Shown here: in pieces, positions 17,172 through 26,200 of the stretch
How the letters are laid out: every line of letters begins with the position of its first letter
Numbering within the stretch: position 1 is the first letter of the stretch
From: Sphingomonas hengshuiensis
GTDB lineage: Bacteria > Pseudomonadota > Alphaproteobacteria > Sphingomonadales > Sphingomonadaceae
Reading direction: 5' to 3'
DNA length: 64,000 bases
Assembly (NCBI RefSeq): GCF_000935025.1
Contig: NZ_CP010836.1
Coordinates: forward strand, 372,001-436,000
Notes under the pieces: model-generated
Seen by the model: the letters and a program-made list of their open reading frames with translations, nothing else
What the model was told of the DNA's origin: nothing
Databases searched by the model: none
Translations under genes and position numbers: made by a program

Positions 17172-18047
17172 TTACCCCCGCGCTTCCTTCTCCCGCCAGA
17201 AGTCCTGCACGATCGCCCAGCCTTCTTCGGCGGTCTCGACGAAGTGGAACAGCCCCAGGTCGCGCGGGCCGATCACGCCTTCCTCGCACAGCGCCTCGAA
17301 ATTGACGACGCGGTTCCAGAAGTCGCGGCCATAGAACAGCACCGGGATCGGATCGATCTTGCCGGTCTGGATCAGCGTCAGCAGTTCGAAGCTCTCGTCG
17401 AACGTCCCGAACCCGCCGGGGAACACCGCCACCGCGCGCGCATGGAGCAGGAAGTGCATCTTGCGCAGCGCGAAATAGTGGAACTGCATGCTCAGGCCCG
17501 GCGTCACATAGGGATTGGGCGCCTGTTCGTGCGGCAGTACGATGTTGAGCCCGACCGATTCGGCCCCCACGTCCTGCGCGCCGCGATTCGCCGCCTCCAT
17601 GATCGAGGGGCCACCGCCCGAGCACACGACGAAGTGCCGCTTGCCCGCCTCGTCGAGCGGGAAGTTGCTCACCATTTGCGCCAGTTCGCGCGCGACGTCG
17701 TAATATTTGGACTTCTCGATCAGCCGCTCGGCGATCTTCTTCTGCTGCGGCGTGTCGGCCAGTTCGAGCAGCGCCTGCGCCTTGCTCGGCTCGGGGATGC
17801 GCGCCGAGCCATAGACGACGAAGGTCGAGGCGATGTTTGCCGCGTCGAGGATCAGCTGCGGCTTGAGCAGCTCGAGTTGGAAGCGCACCGGGCGCAGATC
17901 CTCGCGCAACAGGAAATCCATGTCCTGGAAGGCGAGGCGATAGGCGGGATGCTCGGTCTGCGGCGTGCCGCTGGCGGTGTTGGCGCTTTCGGCCTCCTGC
18001 TGGGCGGGGCGGAAGACGCGGCTGGGGACGCGGGTGGGTTCACTCAT
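17172..18047 (-). CDS. LOG-family (TIGR00730) protein, probable nucleotide 5'-monophosphate phosphoribohydrolase
   Basis: A 291-residue Rossmann-like protein of the LOG family, which cleaves the ribose-base bond of adenosine or cytokinin monophosphates. The signatures are FVVYGSARIPEPSK, CSGGGPSIMEAANRGA and the PGGFGTFDESFELLTLIQTG motif. A longer N-terminus (about 90 residues before the first strand) places it with the larger bacterial LOG forms. ATG 18047 is preferred over an upstream ATG that falls in the repeat region. Whether it makes cytokinins or only recycles nucleotides cannot be told. Confidence 0.88.
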   Translation of the reverse strand: MSEPTRVPSRVFRPAQQEAESANTASGTPQTEHPAYRLAFQDMDFLLREDLRPVRFQLELLKPQLILDAANIASTFVVYGSARIPEPSKAQALLELADTPQQKKIAERLIEKSKYYDVARELAQMVSNFPLDEAGKRHFVVCSGGGPSIMEAANRGAQDVGAESVGLNIVLPHEQAPNPYVTPGLSMQFHYFALRKMHFLLHARAVAVFPGGFGTFDESFELLTLIQTGKIDPIPVLFYGRDFWNRVVNFEALCEEGVIGPRDLGLFHFVETAEEGWAIVQDFWREKEARG

Positions 18048-18454
18048 TCGATCCGGCTTAAGCCCAAGTGCCGCGCGCCGCAACTCAGGGCCGGCCCCTC
18101 ACGCGGATTGCCATGCAGAGGAGACGCTAAAACCTCCCCCGAAGTGCAGGCCAATCGCATATGGATGCGTATGCCCCCCTATTACCGCCGTCATGCTGAA
18201 CTTGTTTCAGCATCCATCGCGCAACAAGCGACGGAAATGCGGGCGGAGGGTTGGATGCTGAAACAAGTTCAGCATGACGGGAAGTGGGAAAAGCGCCCCC
18301 GGGTCCATATGCGATAACCTCCCCCGAAGGGCAGGCCAATCGCATATTGCAGCGCGCAAACACACATCGTCAGGAGACGATGTGTCTTGCCAAATGCGAT
18401 AGCCCTGCCCGGAGGGGGAGGCGTTCAACGAAAGTCGTCTGCTCCGACGTCCCC
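18048..18454. repeat. Repeat-rich intergenic region with three repeat types
   Basis: About 400 bases without genes. A CGTCATGCTGAACTTGTTTC palindrome occupies 18189-18277. It is flanked by direct copies of AACCTCCCCCGAAGNGCAGG plus CCAATCGCATAT at 18130-18161 and 18316-18347, with an inverted copy at about 18396-18425 (ATGCGATAGCCCTGCCCGGA). A separate perfect hairpin ACACATCGTC-agga-GACGATGTGT is at 18362-18385. The genes on both sides run leftward. The nesting suggests repeated insertion of one repeat into another. Confidence 0.75.
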
Positions 18455-19153
18455 TCACGCGCAGAACGGGCCGCGCCCCATGTCGAGATGGAGGTGGTTC
18501 TGGTGCGCGGCGTTGTAATTGGGGCTCAGCACGGTGCGAAAGCGCTTGCACGCCGATTGGTGGACGACGCTCAGGAACTCGCGGACCTCGGGGTCGGGCG
18601 AACGCCACCCGCCCAATATGGTGATGCGGCGCCCGTCGCGCAGCACGAAGGCGGAAATATCGACGGCGTTGCCCAGCCCATGTTCGGACATCTTGCGCGC
18701 CGACGCGGCGCCATTGCCGATGATCCCGCGGCACGAATAGGTGCCGAAACTCTCGACCCGCACCAGATCGCTGCCCAATATCTCGCGCGCGGCGGGGGCC
18801 ACGCCGTATCGCACCCATCCGGTGAAGGTGCGCGCGAGCGGGCAGCGCATCGATTTTAGGCCCGTCACCGGCACGCCGATGTCGAGCAGCTGCACTGCGC
18901 CGGTGACGATGCAGCCGCTGCCGAAATCGCGATCGGGCAGCGGGCTGTAGCGCACCTGCGCACGCGACAGGTCGGTAAAGCATTGCTGCGTGTCGCGCGG
19001 CGTGGGGCCGTTGAGCGTTACCGGCCCCGACCTGCGCTCATGGATCGGAGTCGACTGGCGCGGGGCATCGCGCCCGCCGAACAGGCATCCGCCGAGCAGC
19101 GTGGTCGCGAGCAGGGCGGCGACAGGGAAAGCGGGGGGACGGGCAAAACGCAT
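18455..19153 (-). CDS. Extensin-like C-terminal domain lipoprotein
   Basis: A 232-residue exported protein of the bacterial extensin-like family. The signal ends in a lipobox (TTLLGGC), so it should be anchored as a lipoprotein. The family domain fills the C-terminal 170 residues, with cysteines in QCFTDL, GSGCIV, MRCPLA, YSCRGII, SACKRF and PFCA, and the closing histidines in AAHQNHLHLDMGRGPFC. The His/Asp pattern resembles D-Ala-D-Ala-peptidase-like zinc sites, so a cell-wall role is possible but unproven. ATG 19153 gives a normal signal peptide. Confidence 0.85.
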   Translation of the reverse strand: MRFARPPAFPVAALLATTLLGGCLFGGRDAPRQSTPIHERRSGPVTLNGPTPRDTQQCFTDLSRAQVRYSPLPDRDFGSGCIVTGAVQLLDIGVPVTGLKSMRCPLARTFTGWVRYGVAPAAREILGSDLVRVESFGTYSCRGIIGNGAASARKMSEHGLGNAVDISAFVLRDGRRITILGGWRSPDPEVREFLSVVHQSACKRFRTVLSPNYNAAHQNHLHLDMGRGPFCA

Positions 19154-19262
19154 CGCCCTCTCATGACACACCGCGTGTTAACAGCGGTTTGACAGCCGGT
19201 GTGGTACCGTTACCAATGCGGTGAACGCAGTGCTTTACGCGGTGCGTCGCAGGAGAGATGCC

Positions 19263-20144
19263 ATGATCCGACTGCTCGCGCTCGTTGCCGCGGCCTTGCT
19301 GGCGCTTTGCAGCCCGGCATGGGCACAGGACCCGCCCGCCGCGCCGGTGCGGATCGCGCTATGGGCCAATGGCGCACCGGGGTTCGAGGGGCGCAGGGCG
19401 ATCCCCGAAGAGGCGCAATCCTATTGGCTGAAGCCGGTCAACGACCCCAGCATCACCTATTACCCCGCGCGGGCAGGGCGTGAGACCGGGGCATCGGTGC
19501 TGATCATGCCCGGCGGCGCGCATGAATTCCTGGTGATCAAGAGCGAAGGCGACGATGTCGCGCGCTGGTTCAACGAGCGCGGGGTGGCGGCGTTCGTGCT
19601 GCGCTATCGGCTGTTTCGCGGCAAGGACTCGCCTTATCGCTTCGAGAACGCCCGGCAGGATGCCGAGCGCGCGGTGCGGACGATCCGTGCGCGGGCGGCG
19701 GAATTCGCGCTCGATCCCCGGCGCGTCGGGGTGATGGGGTTTTCGGCGGGCGGCGAGCTGGCGCGGGTGACGTTGCTCAGCGCGCCGGTGGCGGCGCCGG
19801 GTGCGGGGGATGCCGTCGATCGGCTGTCGGCGCGGCCCGATTTCGGCATCCTCGTCTTTCCCGGGCCGCTCCATGCCGAGGAGCAGGTGACTGCCGCATC
19901 GCCGCCGCTGCTGATGGTGGCGACCAACGACGACGCCTGCTGCTCGGCGCCGATCCTCGACCTGCTCGCCGCCTATCGCGCGGCGGGCGCGTCGTCGGAG
20001 CTGCATATGTATGCAGCGGGCGGGCACGCCTTCAACATGGGCGAGACGACGCCGATGCTCGCGCTGCGCAACTGGCCGCCGCGGATCACCGACTGGATGA
20101 CCGACCGGGGCCTGCTGACGCGCTGGCCGCCCGAGAAGCGATAG
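19263..20144 (+). CDS. Exported alpha/beta-hydrolase (acetyl-xylan-esterase-like)
   Basis: A 293-residue hydrolase with a signal peptide (MIRLLALVAAALLALCSPAWAQ), so periplasmic. The oxyanion region is VLIMPGGAHEFL, the nucleophile elbow GFSAGGELA, and the late His is in YAAGGHAFNMG. This layout is found in esterases acting on acetylated sugars or small esters. ATG 19263 is preceded by CAGGAGAG. It is a single gene, upstream of serC on the same strand. The substrate is unknown. Confidence 0.85.
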   Translation: MIRLLALVAAALLALCSPAWAQDPPAAPVRIALWANGAPGFEGRRAIPEEAQSYWLKPVNDPSITYYPARAGRETGASVLIMPGGAHEFLVIKSEGDDVARWFNERGVAAFVLRYRLFRGKDSPYRFENARQDAERAVRTIRARAAEFALDPRRVGVMGFSAGGELARVTLLSAPVAAPGAGDAVDRLSARPDFGILVFPGPLHAEEQVTAASPPLLMVATNDDACCSAPILDLLAAYRAAGASSELHMYAAGGHAFNMGETTPMLALRNWPPRITDWMTDRGLLTRWPPEKR

Positions 20145-20250
20145 CGGCGCGCGGATTTTCCCCGGTTGACTTCGCGCTGCACGCCGCTAGGGCCGTCGAC
20201 GGGCCACGCGGTCCCAACGCCGCGCGTGCTCTCTGTAAGGAGAGACTGAC

Positions 20251-21411
20251 ATGACTGATATTGCCGTTACCGACGCCATTCGTGCGTCTGCGAAGCCCGC
20301 CACCACGCCGGCACGCCCCTATTTCTCCTCCGGTCCCTGCGCCAAGCCTCCGGGCTGGGATGCGTCGAAGCTGGCCACCGAATCGCTCGGCCGCTCGCAT
20401 CGCTCGAAGATCGGCAAGACCCGCCTGCAATATGCCATCGACCTGATGCGCGAGATGTTGCAGCTCCCCGAAACCCACCGCATCGGCATCGTTCCCGGCT
20501 CCGACACCGGCGCCTTCGAAATGGCGATGTGGACGATGCTCGGCGCGCGCGGCGTGACGACTTTGGCCTGGGAGAGCTTCGGCGAAGGCTGGGTGACCGA
20601 CGCGGTCAAGCAGCTTAAGCTCGATCCCATGGTGATCCGCGCCGACTATGGCCAGATCCCCGACCTGACCCAGATCGACTGGACCAACGACGTGCTGTTC
20701 ACCTGGAACGGCACCACCAGCGGCGTGCGCGTGCCCGACGGCGAGTGGATTCCCGCCGATCGCGAAGGGCTGAGCTTCGCCGACGCGACCAGCGCGGTGT
20801 TCGCCTATGACATTCCGTGGGACAAGATCGATGTCGCCACCTTCTCGTGGCAGAAGGTGCTGGGCGGCGAGGGCGGTCACGGCGTCCTGATCCTCGGCCC
20901 GCGCGCGGTGCAGCGGCTGGAGGCATACACCCCCGCCTGGCCGCTGCCCAAGGTGTTCCGCCTGATGGCCAAGGGCAAGCTCGCCGAGGGCGTGTTCAAG
21001 GGCGAGACGATCAACACCCCGTCGATGCTGGCGGTCGAGGACGCGATCTTCGCGCTCGAATGGGCACGCGATCTGGGCGGGCTCGACGGGCTCATCGCAC
21101 GTTCGGACGCCAACGCGGCGGCGCTCGACAAGATCGTGGCGGATCGCGACTGGCTCGGCCATCTCGCCGCCGATCCTGCGGTGCGCTCGAAGACCAGCGT
21201 GTGCCTGACGGTGGAGGGCGCCGACGAGGCGTTCATCAAGAAGTTCGCCGCGCTGCTCGAAAAGGAAGGCGCCGCGTTCGACGTCGCCGGCTATCGCGAC
21301 GCGCCGGCGGGGCTGCGCATCTGGTGCGGCGCGACGGTGGAAACCGCCGATATCGAAGCGCTCGGCCCCTGGCTCGACTGGGCCTACGCCACCGCCCTTC
21401 ACTCGAATTAA
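20251..21411 (+). CDS. serC: Phosphoserine aminotransferase
   Basis: PLP-dependent aminotransferase making 3-phosphoserine in serine biosynthesis (also used in pyridoxine synthesis); 386 residues, the alphaproteobacterial long form. Landmarks: YFSSGPCAKPPGW, LGRSHRSKIGK, WNGTTSGVRVP, and the PLP lysine in FSWQKVLGGEGGHG at about residue 202. A GTAAGGAGAG site precedes ATG 20251. It is followed by serA in the same direction, with a palindromic repeat in the gap. Confidence 0.95.
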   Translation: MTDIAVTDAIRASAKPATTPARPYFSSGPCAKPPGWDASKLATESLGRSHRSKIGKTRLQYAIDLMREMLQLPETHRIGIVPGSDTGAFEMAMWTMLGARGVTTLAWESFGEGWVTDAVKQLKLDPMVIRADYGQIPDLTQIDWTNDVLFTWNGTTSGVRVPDGEWIPADREGLSFADATSAVFAYDIPWDKIDVATFSWQKVLGGEGGHGVLILGPRAVQRLEAYTPAWPLPKVFRLMAKGKLAEGVFKGETINTPSMLAVEDAIFALEWARDLGGLDGLIARSDANAAALDKIVADRDWLGHLAADPAVRSKTSVCLTVEGADEAFIKKFAALLEKEGAAFDVAGYRDAPAGLRIWCGATVETADIEALGPWLDWAYATALHSN

Positions 21412-21415
21412 CCCG

Positions 21416-21493
21416 TCATCCCGGCGAAGGCCGGGATCTCGTGCCGCGCGCATTGCGCCTGCTGCCCGAGATCCTGGCCTGCGCCAGGATGAC
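21416..21493. repeat. Palindromic repeat between serC and serA
   Basis: Begins CGTCATCCCGGCGAAGGCCG and ends with CCAGGATGACG. The outer arms CGTCATCC/GGATGACG pair, and CCCGG/CCGGG forms a small inner hairpin. A relative of this repeat is inserted inside ileS (49076-49142). Its place between two genes of one pathway may modulate serA expression or mRNA stability. Confidence 0.75.
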
Positions 21494-21514
21494 GTTTGCA
21501 GAAAGGCAAACGTC

Positions 21515-23092
21515 ATGCCCAAGGTACTCATCAGCGACAAAATGGACCCCAAGGCCGCGCAGATCTTTCGCGAGCGCGGCGTCCAGGTGGACGAAATCAC
21601 CGGCAAGACGCCGGAAGAACTCAAGGCGATCATCGGCGAGTATGACGGTCTCGCGATCCGCAGCTCGACCAAGGTGACCAAGGAAATCCTGGAGGCCGCG
21701 ACCAACCTCAAGGTTGTCGGCCGCGCCGGGATCGGCGTCGACAATGTCGATATTCCGTCCGCATCGGCCAAGGGCGTGGTGGTGATGAACACCCCGTTCG
21801 GCAATTCGATCACCACCGCCGAACACGCCATCGCGCTGATGTTCGCGCTCGCCCGCGACCTGCCCGAGGCCGACAAGTCGACTCAGGCGGGCAAGTGGGA
21901 GAAGAACCGCTTCATGGGCGTCGAAGTCACCGGCAAGACGCTGGGGCTGATCGGCGCGGGCAATATCGGGTCGATCGTCGCCGATCGCGCGCTGGGGCTC
22001 AAGATGAAGGTGATCGCCTATGATCCCTTCCTGACGCCCGAACGCGCGCTGGAGATGGGTGTCGAGAAGATGACGCTCGACGACCTGCTGCTGCGCGCCG
22101 ACTTCATCACGCTGCACACCCCGCTGACCGACCAGACCCGCAACATCCTCTCCGCCGAGAATTTGGCCAAGACCAAGAAGGGCGTGCGCATCATCAATTG
22201 CGCGCGCGGCGGGCTGATCGACGAGGCGGCGCTGAAGGCGGGGCTCGATTCGGGGCATATCGGCGGCGCGGCGCTCGACGTGTTCGTGCAGGAACCGGCG
22301 AAGGAATCGCCGCTGTTCGGGACGCCCAACTTCATCTCGACGCCGCATCTCGGCGCCTCGACCAACGAGGCGCAGGTCAATGTGGCGATCCAGGTCGCCG
22401 AGCAGATGGCCGATTTCCTCGTGTCGGGGGGCGTCACCAACGCGCTCAACATGCCGTCGCTCTCCGCCGAGGAAGCGCCGCGGCTCAAGCCCTATATGGC
22501 GCTCGCCGAACGCCTGGGCAGCCTGATCGGCCAGCTTGCGCATGGCGCGCTGACTTCGATCTCGATCGAAGTCGAGGGTGCAGCGGCCGAGCTGAACCAG
22601 AAGCCGATCACCGGCGCGGTGCTCGCGGGGCTGATGCGCGTCCATTCGGACACGGTGAACATGGTCAACGCGCCCTTCCTGGCACGCGAGCGCGGGCTCG
22701 ATGTGCGCGAAGTTCGTCATGATCGCGAAGGCGACTACCACACGCTCGTCCGCGTAACGGTGGGCACCGACGCGGGCGATCGCTCGGTCGCGGGCACGCT
22801 GTTCGGCAACCAGGCGCCGCGCCTGGTCGAGCTGTTCGGGATCAAGGTCGAAGCCGATCTGGCCGGCAACATGCTCTACATCGTCAACGAAGACGCACCG
22901 GGCTTCATCGGCCGCCTCGGCACGACGCTGGGTGAGGCGGGCGTCAACATCGGCACCTTCCACCTTGGTCGCCGCTCGGCGGGTGGCGAGGCGGTGCTGC
23001 TGCTGTCGGTCGACGACGTGGTGACCGCCGAACTGATCGCCACCGTCCGCGCACTGCCCGGCGTGAAGACCGCCATGGCGTTGGCGTTCTGA
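21515..23092 (+). CDS. serA: D-3-phosphoglycerate dehydrogenase
   Basis: First step of serine synthesis, oxidising 3-phosphoglycerate with NAD. It has 525 residues, the long form with an intervening domain and a C-terminal ACT domain. Landmarks: VGRAGIGVDNVDI, the NAD loop GLIGAGNIGSIVADRA, INCARGGLIDEAAL and the catalytic His in STPHLGASTNEAQ. The ACT domain (IVNEDAPGFIGRLGTTLGEA) usually gives serine feedback. serC-serA order is a typical biosynthetic pair. Confidence 0.96.
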   Translation: MPKVLISDKMDPKAAQIFRERGVQVDEITGKTPEELKAIIGEYDGLAIRSSTKVTKEILEAATNLKVVGRAGIGVDNVDIPSASAKGVVVMNTPFGNSITTAEHAIALMFALARDLPEADKSTQAGKWEKNRFMGVEVTGKTLGLIGAGNIGSIVADRALGLKMKVIAYDPFLTPERALEMGVEKMTLDDLLLRADFITLHTPLTDQTRNILSAENLAKTKKGVRIINCARGGLIDEAALKAGLDSGHIGGAALDVFVQEPAKESPLFGTPNFISTPHLGASTNEAQVNVAIQVAEQMADFLVSGGVTNALNMPSLSAEEAPRLKPYMALAERLGSLIGQLAHGALTSISIEVEGAAAELNQKPITGAVLAGLMRVHSDTVNMVNAPFLARERGLDVREVRHDREGDYHTLVRVTVGTDAGDRSVAGTLFGNQAPRLVELFGIKVEADLAGNMLYIVNEDAPGFIGRLGTTLGEAGVNIGTFHLGRRSAGGEAVLLLSVDDVVTAELIATVRALPGVKTAMALAF

Positions 23093-23101
23093 GCTGTTAC
23101 C

Positions 23102-23144
23102 TTAAAGCCCTCTCCCCATTGGGGAGAGGGTTGGGAGAGGGGCA
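23102..23144. repeat. Left inverted repeat flanking the DUF559 gene
   Basis: GCCCTCTCCCCATTGGGGAG followed by AGGGTTGGGAGAGGGGCAG. Its reverse complement matches 23496-23538 almost base for base, apart from the few bases at the hairpin tip. Each copy is itself a small hairpin (CCCTCTCCCC/GGGGAGAGGG). Confidence 0.8.
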
Positions 23145-23151
23145 GGCGCCG

Positions 23152-23544
23152 ATGCCAAGGGTCGATGAGGTGTTACTTGCGCGCGCAAAACAAATGCGCA
23201 ACAATCCGACGCCTACGGAGATCGCGATGTGGTCGATGCTCCGAGCCAAGCGTTTCGACACGGTCAAATTCGCTCGCCAAGTGGTGATCGCACCCTATAT
23301 CGCCGACTTCGTAGCGCGGTCGCACAAGCTGATCGTCGAGGTTGACGGAGATACACATGCATTGCGCGAGGACCGCGACGCGCGGCGCACGGCATGTTTG
23401 GAACGGCAGGGGTATCGGGTGATACGTTTCACGAACTACGAGGTGGGAAGTAATCTGGAGGGCGTCGCGCTTGCGATTCTTGCGGCCCTTGCGGACTGCC
23501 CCTCTCCCAACCCTCTCCCCAGAGGGGAGAGGGCTTTAGGATGA
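23152..23544 (+). CDS. DUF559 domain protein (Vsr/restriction-endonuclease-like fold)
   Basis: A 130-residue protein of the DUF559 family, related to very-short-patch-repair and PD-(D/E)xK nucleases. It has an N-terminal helix rich in basic residues (LLARAKQMRNNPTPTEIAMW), then FARQVVIAPYIADFVA, VEVDGDTHA (the likely metal-binding E-x-D core) and GYRVIRFTNYEV. The last codons (SPNPLPRGERALG) are the flanking repeat itself. The stop overlaps the hisZ start (ATGA). The inverted repeats on both sides suggest the gene and repeats arrived as one unit. Function unknown. Confidence 0.85.
   Translation: MPRVDEVLLARAKQMRNNPTPTEIAMWSMLRAKRFDTVKFARQVVIAPYIADFVARSHKLIVEVDGDTHALREDRDARRTACLERQGYRVIRFTNYEVGSNLEGVALAILAALADCPSPNPLPRGERALG
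23496..23538. repeat. Right inverted repeat flanking the DUF559 gene
   Basis: CTGCCCCTCTCCCAACCCTC followed by TCCCCAGAGGGGAGAGGGCT, the inverted counterpart of 23102-23144. It encodes the C-terminus of the DUF559 protein and ends 2 bases before the hisZ ATG, so it must also supply the hisZ ribosome-binding region. Confidence 0.8.
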
Positions 23545-24638
23545 CCGGACTCCTCCCCGAAGGCTTTCACGATCGCCTGCCCCCCGCCGCCGATTCCGCG
23601 GCACGACTCGAGACGCGCGCGCTGGGCGTGGCGCGGCTCTTTGGCTATGAACAGGTCGATCCGCCGCTCGCCGAATTTGCCGATGCCTTGGGCTCGCGGC
23701 TCAAGGCGGGGCGGATGCACGATGCGGTGCGGTTTATCGACCCGGTGTCGCAGCGTACGCTCGCGATCCGGCCCGACCTTACCGCGCAGATCGGGCGGAT
23801 CGCCGCCACGCGCATGGGCCACCATCCGCGCCCGGTGCGGCTGTCCTATGCGGGGCAGGTGCTCAAGCTCACCGGATCGGCGCTCCATCCCGAGCGATCG
23901 ATGCGCCAGATCGGGTGCGAGCTGATCGGGCTCGATACCGTCGCGGCGGCGACCGAGATCGTGCGCGTCGCGATCGAGGCGTTGCAGGCGGCGGGCGTGA
24001 CCGGCCTGTCGATCGACTTCACGTTGCCCGACCTGGTCGAGACGCTCGCGGGGGACAGCCTTGCCCCCGACACGCTGGCGGCGCTGCGCGATCGGCTGGA
24101 CGCCAAGGACGCCGGCGGTGTGGCCGCTATCGATTCGCATTATCTACCGCTGATCGAGGCGGCGGGACCGTTCGATGCCGCGATGGCGCGGCTGCGCGCG
24201 TTCGACGCGGGCAAGGCACTGGCGAGTCGGCTCGACGGGCTCGCGGAGATCGCCGCCAGCATCGATGGCCAGGCGGCGCTGACGCTCGACCCGACCGAGC
24301 GGCACGGCTTCGAATATCAAAGCTGGCTCGGCTTCTCGATCTTCGCGCAGGGCGTGCGCAGCGAGATCGGGCGCGGCGGCACCTATGCCGTGCTCCACGA
24401 AGCGGGGCAGGAGGAGCGCGCCGTCGGCTTCTCGCTGTTCGCCGATCCGATCCTCGACGCCGGGCTCGGCGCGACCGAGCGCACGCGGCTGTTCCTGCCG
24501 TTCGGCACGCCCGCGGAGACCGGCGCGGCGCTGCGCGCACAGGGCTGGGTCACGGTCGCGGCGCTGGAGGGCGACGACACCCCGCAGGCGCAATTGTGCA
24601 GCCATGTGCTGCGCGAGGGCGTGCCGACCGCGCTCTGA
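23541..24638 (+). CDS. hisZ: ATP phosphoribosyltransferase regulatory subunit
   Basis: HisZ, a paralogue of histidyl-tRNA synthetase without charging activity that activates short-form HisG in the first step of histidine synthesis; 365 residues. It keeps the class-II synthetase landmarks LPEGFHDRLPP, a motif-2-like RPDLTAQIGRI and RPVRLSYAGQVLK, and motif 3 as EIGRGGTYAVLHE. The short form of HisG must be encoded elsewhere. ATG 23541 overlaps the DUF559 stop. In related genomes hisZ commonly follows serA directly, so the DUF559 unit has probably been inserted here. Confidence 0.9.
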   Translation: MTGLLPEGFHDRLPPAADSAARLETRALGVARLFGYEQVDPPLAEFADALGSRLKAGRMHDAVRFIDPVSQRTLAIRPDLTAQIGRIAATRMGHHPRPVRLSYAGQVLKLTGSALHPERSMRQIGCELIGLDTVAAATEIVRVAIEALQAAGVTGLSIDFTLPDLVETLAGDSLAPDTLAALRDRLDAKDAGGVAAIDSHYLPLIEAAGPFDAAMARLRAFDAGKALASRLDGLAEIAASIDGQAALTLDPTERHGFEYQSWLGFSIFAQGVRSEIGRGGTYAVLHEAGQEERAVGFSLFADPILDAGLGATERTRLFLPFGTPAETGAALRAQGWVTVAALEGDDTPQAQLCSHVLREGVPTAL

Positions 24639-24701
24639 GGCGCGGCCCACGGTCCGCTATTGCCAATCGTTAGCGGCTGCCATTGCGAAGCAGTCGCAGC
24701 C

Positions 24702-26135
24702 TTACCGCGCGAGCAACGGCTCGATATCGCCGTCGAGGAACGCGACCAGCGCCTCGACCACTGCGTGGCGGAAGCGGGGATCGGTGGCGAGGCGTTCGGG
24801 GAAGACCTGGCGCAGCGCCAGCATCGCGGTCGCGACGTCGCTACCCGTTGCCGCCTGTGCCAGCGTGTCGGCCAGTGGATCGGTGATCGTCTCGCCCGCC
24901 TGCGCCTTGCGCCGCACGAACGCCATCCACGCCGCGACCGGCACCGCCAGCCGCTCGACGCTGCGCCCGGCGTCGAGCGCGTCCTGCACCGTGTCGAGCA
25001 GGCGATAGGGCAGCTTCTGCGACCCGTCCCACGCGATCTGGCTCAGCAGGTGGCGGATCTCCGGGTTGCGGAAACGGTCGAGCACCGCATCGGCATAGCC
25101 GGCCACGTCGAGCCCCTCGACCGGCTTGAGCGAGGCGGCGATATCGTAATGCATCAGCCGCGACACGAAATGTTCGAGCGCGGGATCGGACATCGCCTCG
25201 AACACCGTCTCCAGCCCGCGCGCGAGCCCGATATAGGCGAGCGACGAATGCGCGCCGTTGAGGATGCGCAGCTTGGCCTGTTCATAGCCGCGGACATCGT
25301 CGGTCAGCGTCACGCCCGCAGCCGCGAGATCGGGGCCATCCGCCATGTCGAACCGCTGGAGCACCCATTGGGTGAAGGATTCGCGCTGGACCGCGGCCTC
25401 GTCGCTCACGCCCAGTTCGTGGCGGACCTTGGCGAGGAACGCCGCATCGCTTGCCGGGGTGATCGAATCGACCATCGAATCGGGGAAGGCGACTTCGGCC
25501 TCGATCCACCCCGCCAGCGCCGGATCGAGTTCGCGCGCAAAGGCTGCGCAGGCGGCGCGGAGCTTGCCGCCATTGCCGGTCATGTTGTCGCAGCACAGCA
25601 TCGCGAAGGGCGCGGCGCCCGCGGCGTGGCGCGCGGCGAGCCCGGTGACGATCCAGCCGATGACGCTGGCCGGCTCGGCGGGGCGGGCCAGGTCGTGCGC
25701 GATGTCCTTGTGATCGAAATCGAGGCTGCCGTCGCTACGCAGGCAATAGCCCTTTTCGGTGACCGTGCTGGTCGCGATCCGCACCGCAGGGTCCGCGAGC
25801 AGCGCCCGCAGCCGCGCGCCTTCGCCTGGGCCGACCGTGTCCGAATGCGCCGCGATGATCCGCATCGACGGCTCGCGATCGATCACCGCGAGCGTGTAGA
25901 GCCCGTCCTGCCGCTTGAGCGCGTCGGTGGTCGTGCCACTGCGCAGCGAGACCGCGGCGATTCCCCAGCGCGGATCCTGATCGAGCACGCGGTCGAACAC
26001 CGCCGCCTGATGCGCGCGGTGGAAGGCGCCGGGCCCGAAATGCACCACGCCGGTCCGGATCGCCGCCGGATCGTGGCCGGGGCGGACGATCGTTGCGGGC
26101 AGGGCGGAGAGCGTGTCGCGCGAGAGACTTGTCAT
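24702..26135 (-). CDS. Mannitol/fructuronate dehydrogenase family protein
   Basis: A 477-residue NAD-dependent polyol/uronate dehydrogenase (long-chain mannitol dehydrogenase family: mannitol 2-dehydrogenase, fructuronate reductase). The N-terminal Rossmann motif is GVVHFGPGAFHRAHQA. The family signature is CCDNMTGNGGKL and the catalytic Lys/Asn/His segment is KLRILNGAHSSLAYIG. ATG 26135 removes ten weakly coded upstream residues. It stands alone, convergent with hisZ, so mannitol, fructuronate or another sugar acid cannot be separated. Confidence 0.88.
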   Translation of the reverse strand: MTSLSRDTLSALPATIVRPGHDPAAIRTGVVHFGPGAFHRAHQAAVFDRVLDQDPRWGIAAVSLRSGTTTDALKRQDGLYTLAVIDREPSMRIIAAHSDTVGPGEGARLRALLADPAVRIATSTVTEKGYCLRSDGSLDFDHKDIAHDLARPAEPASVIGWIVTGLAARHAAGAAPFAMLCCDNMTGNGGKLRAACAAFARELDPALAGWIEAEVAFPDSMVDSITPASDAAFLAKVRHELGVSDEAAVQRESFTQWVLQRFDMADGPDLAAAGVTLTDDVRGYEQAKLRILNGAHSSLAYIGLARGLETVFEAMSDPALEHFVSRLMHYDIAASLKPVEGLDVAGYADAVLDRFRNPEIRHLLSQIAWDGSQKLPYRLLDTVQDALDAGRSVERLAVPVAAWMAFVRRKAQAGETITDPLADTLAQAATGSDVATAMLALRQVFPERLATDPRFRHAVVEALVAFLDGDIEPLLAR

Positions 26136-26200
26136 ACAGCGGCTCAAGCAATGCTCGGCGGCCAAGTCAACCGAAGGATTGCGGGCGAAGGATTGCGGGC

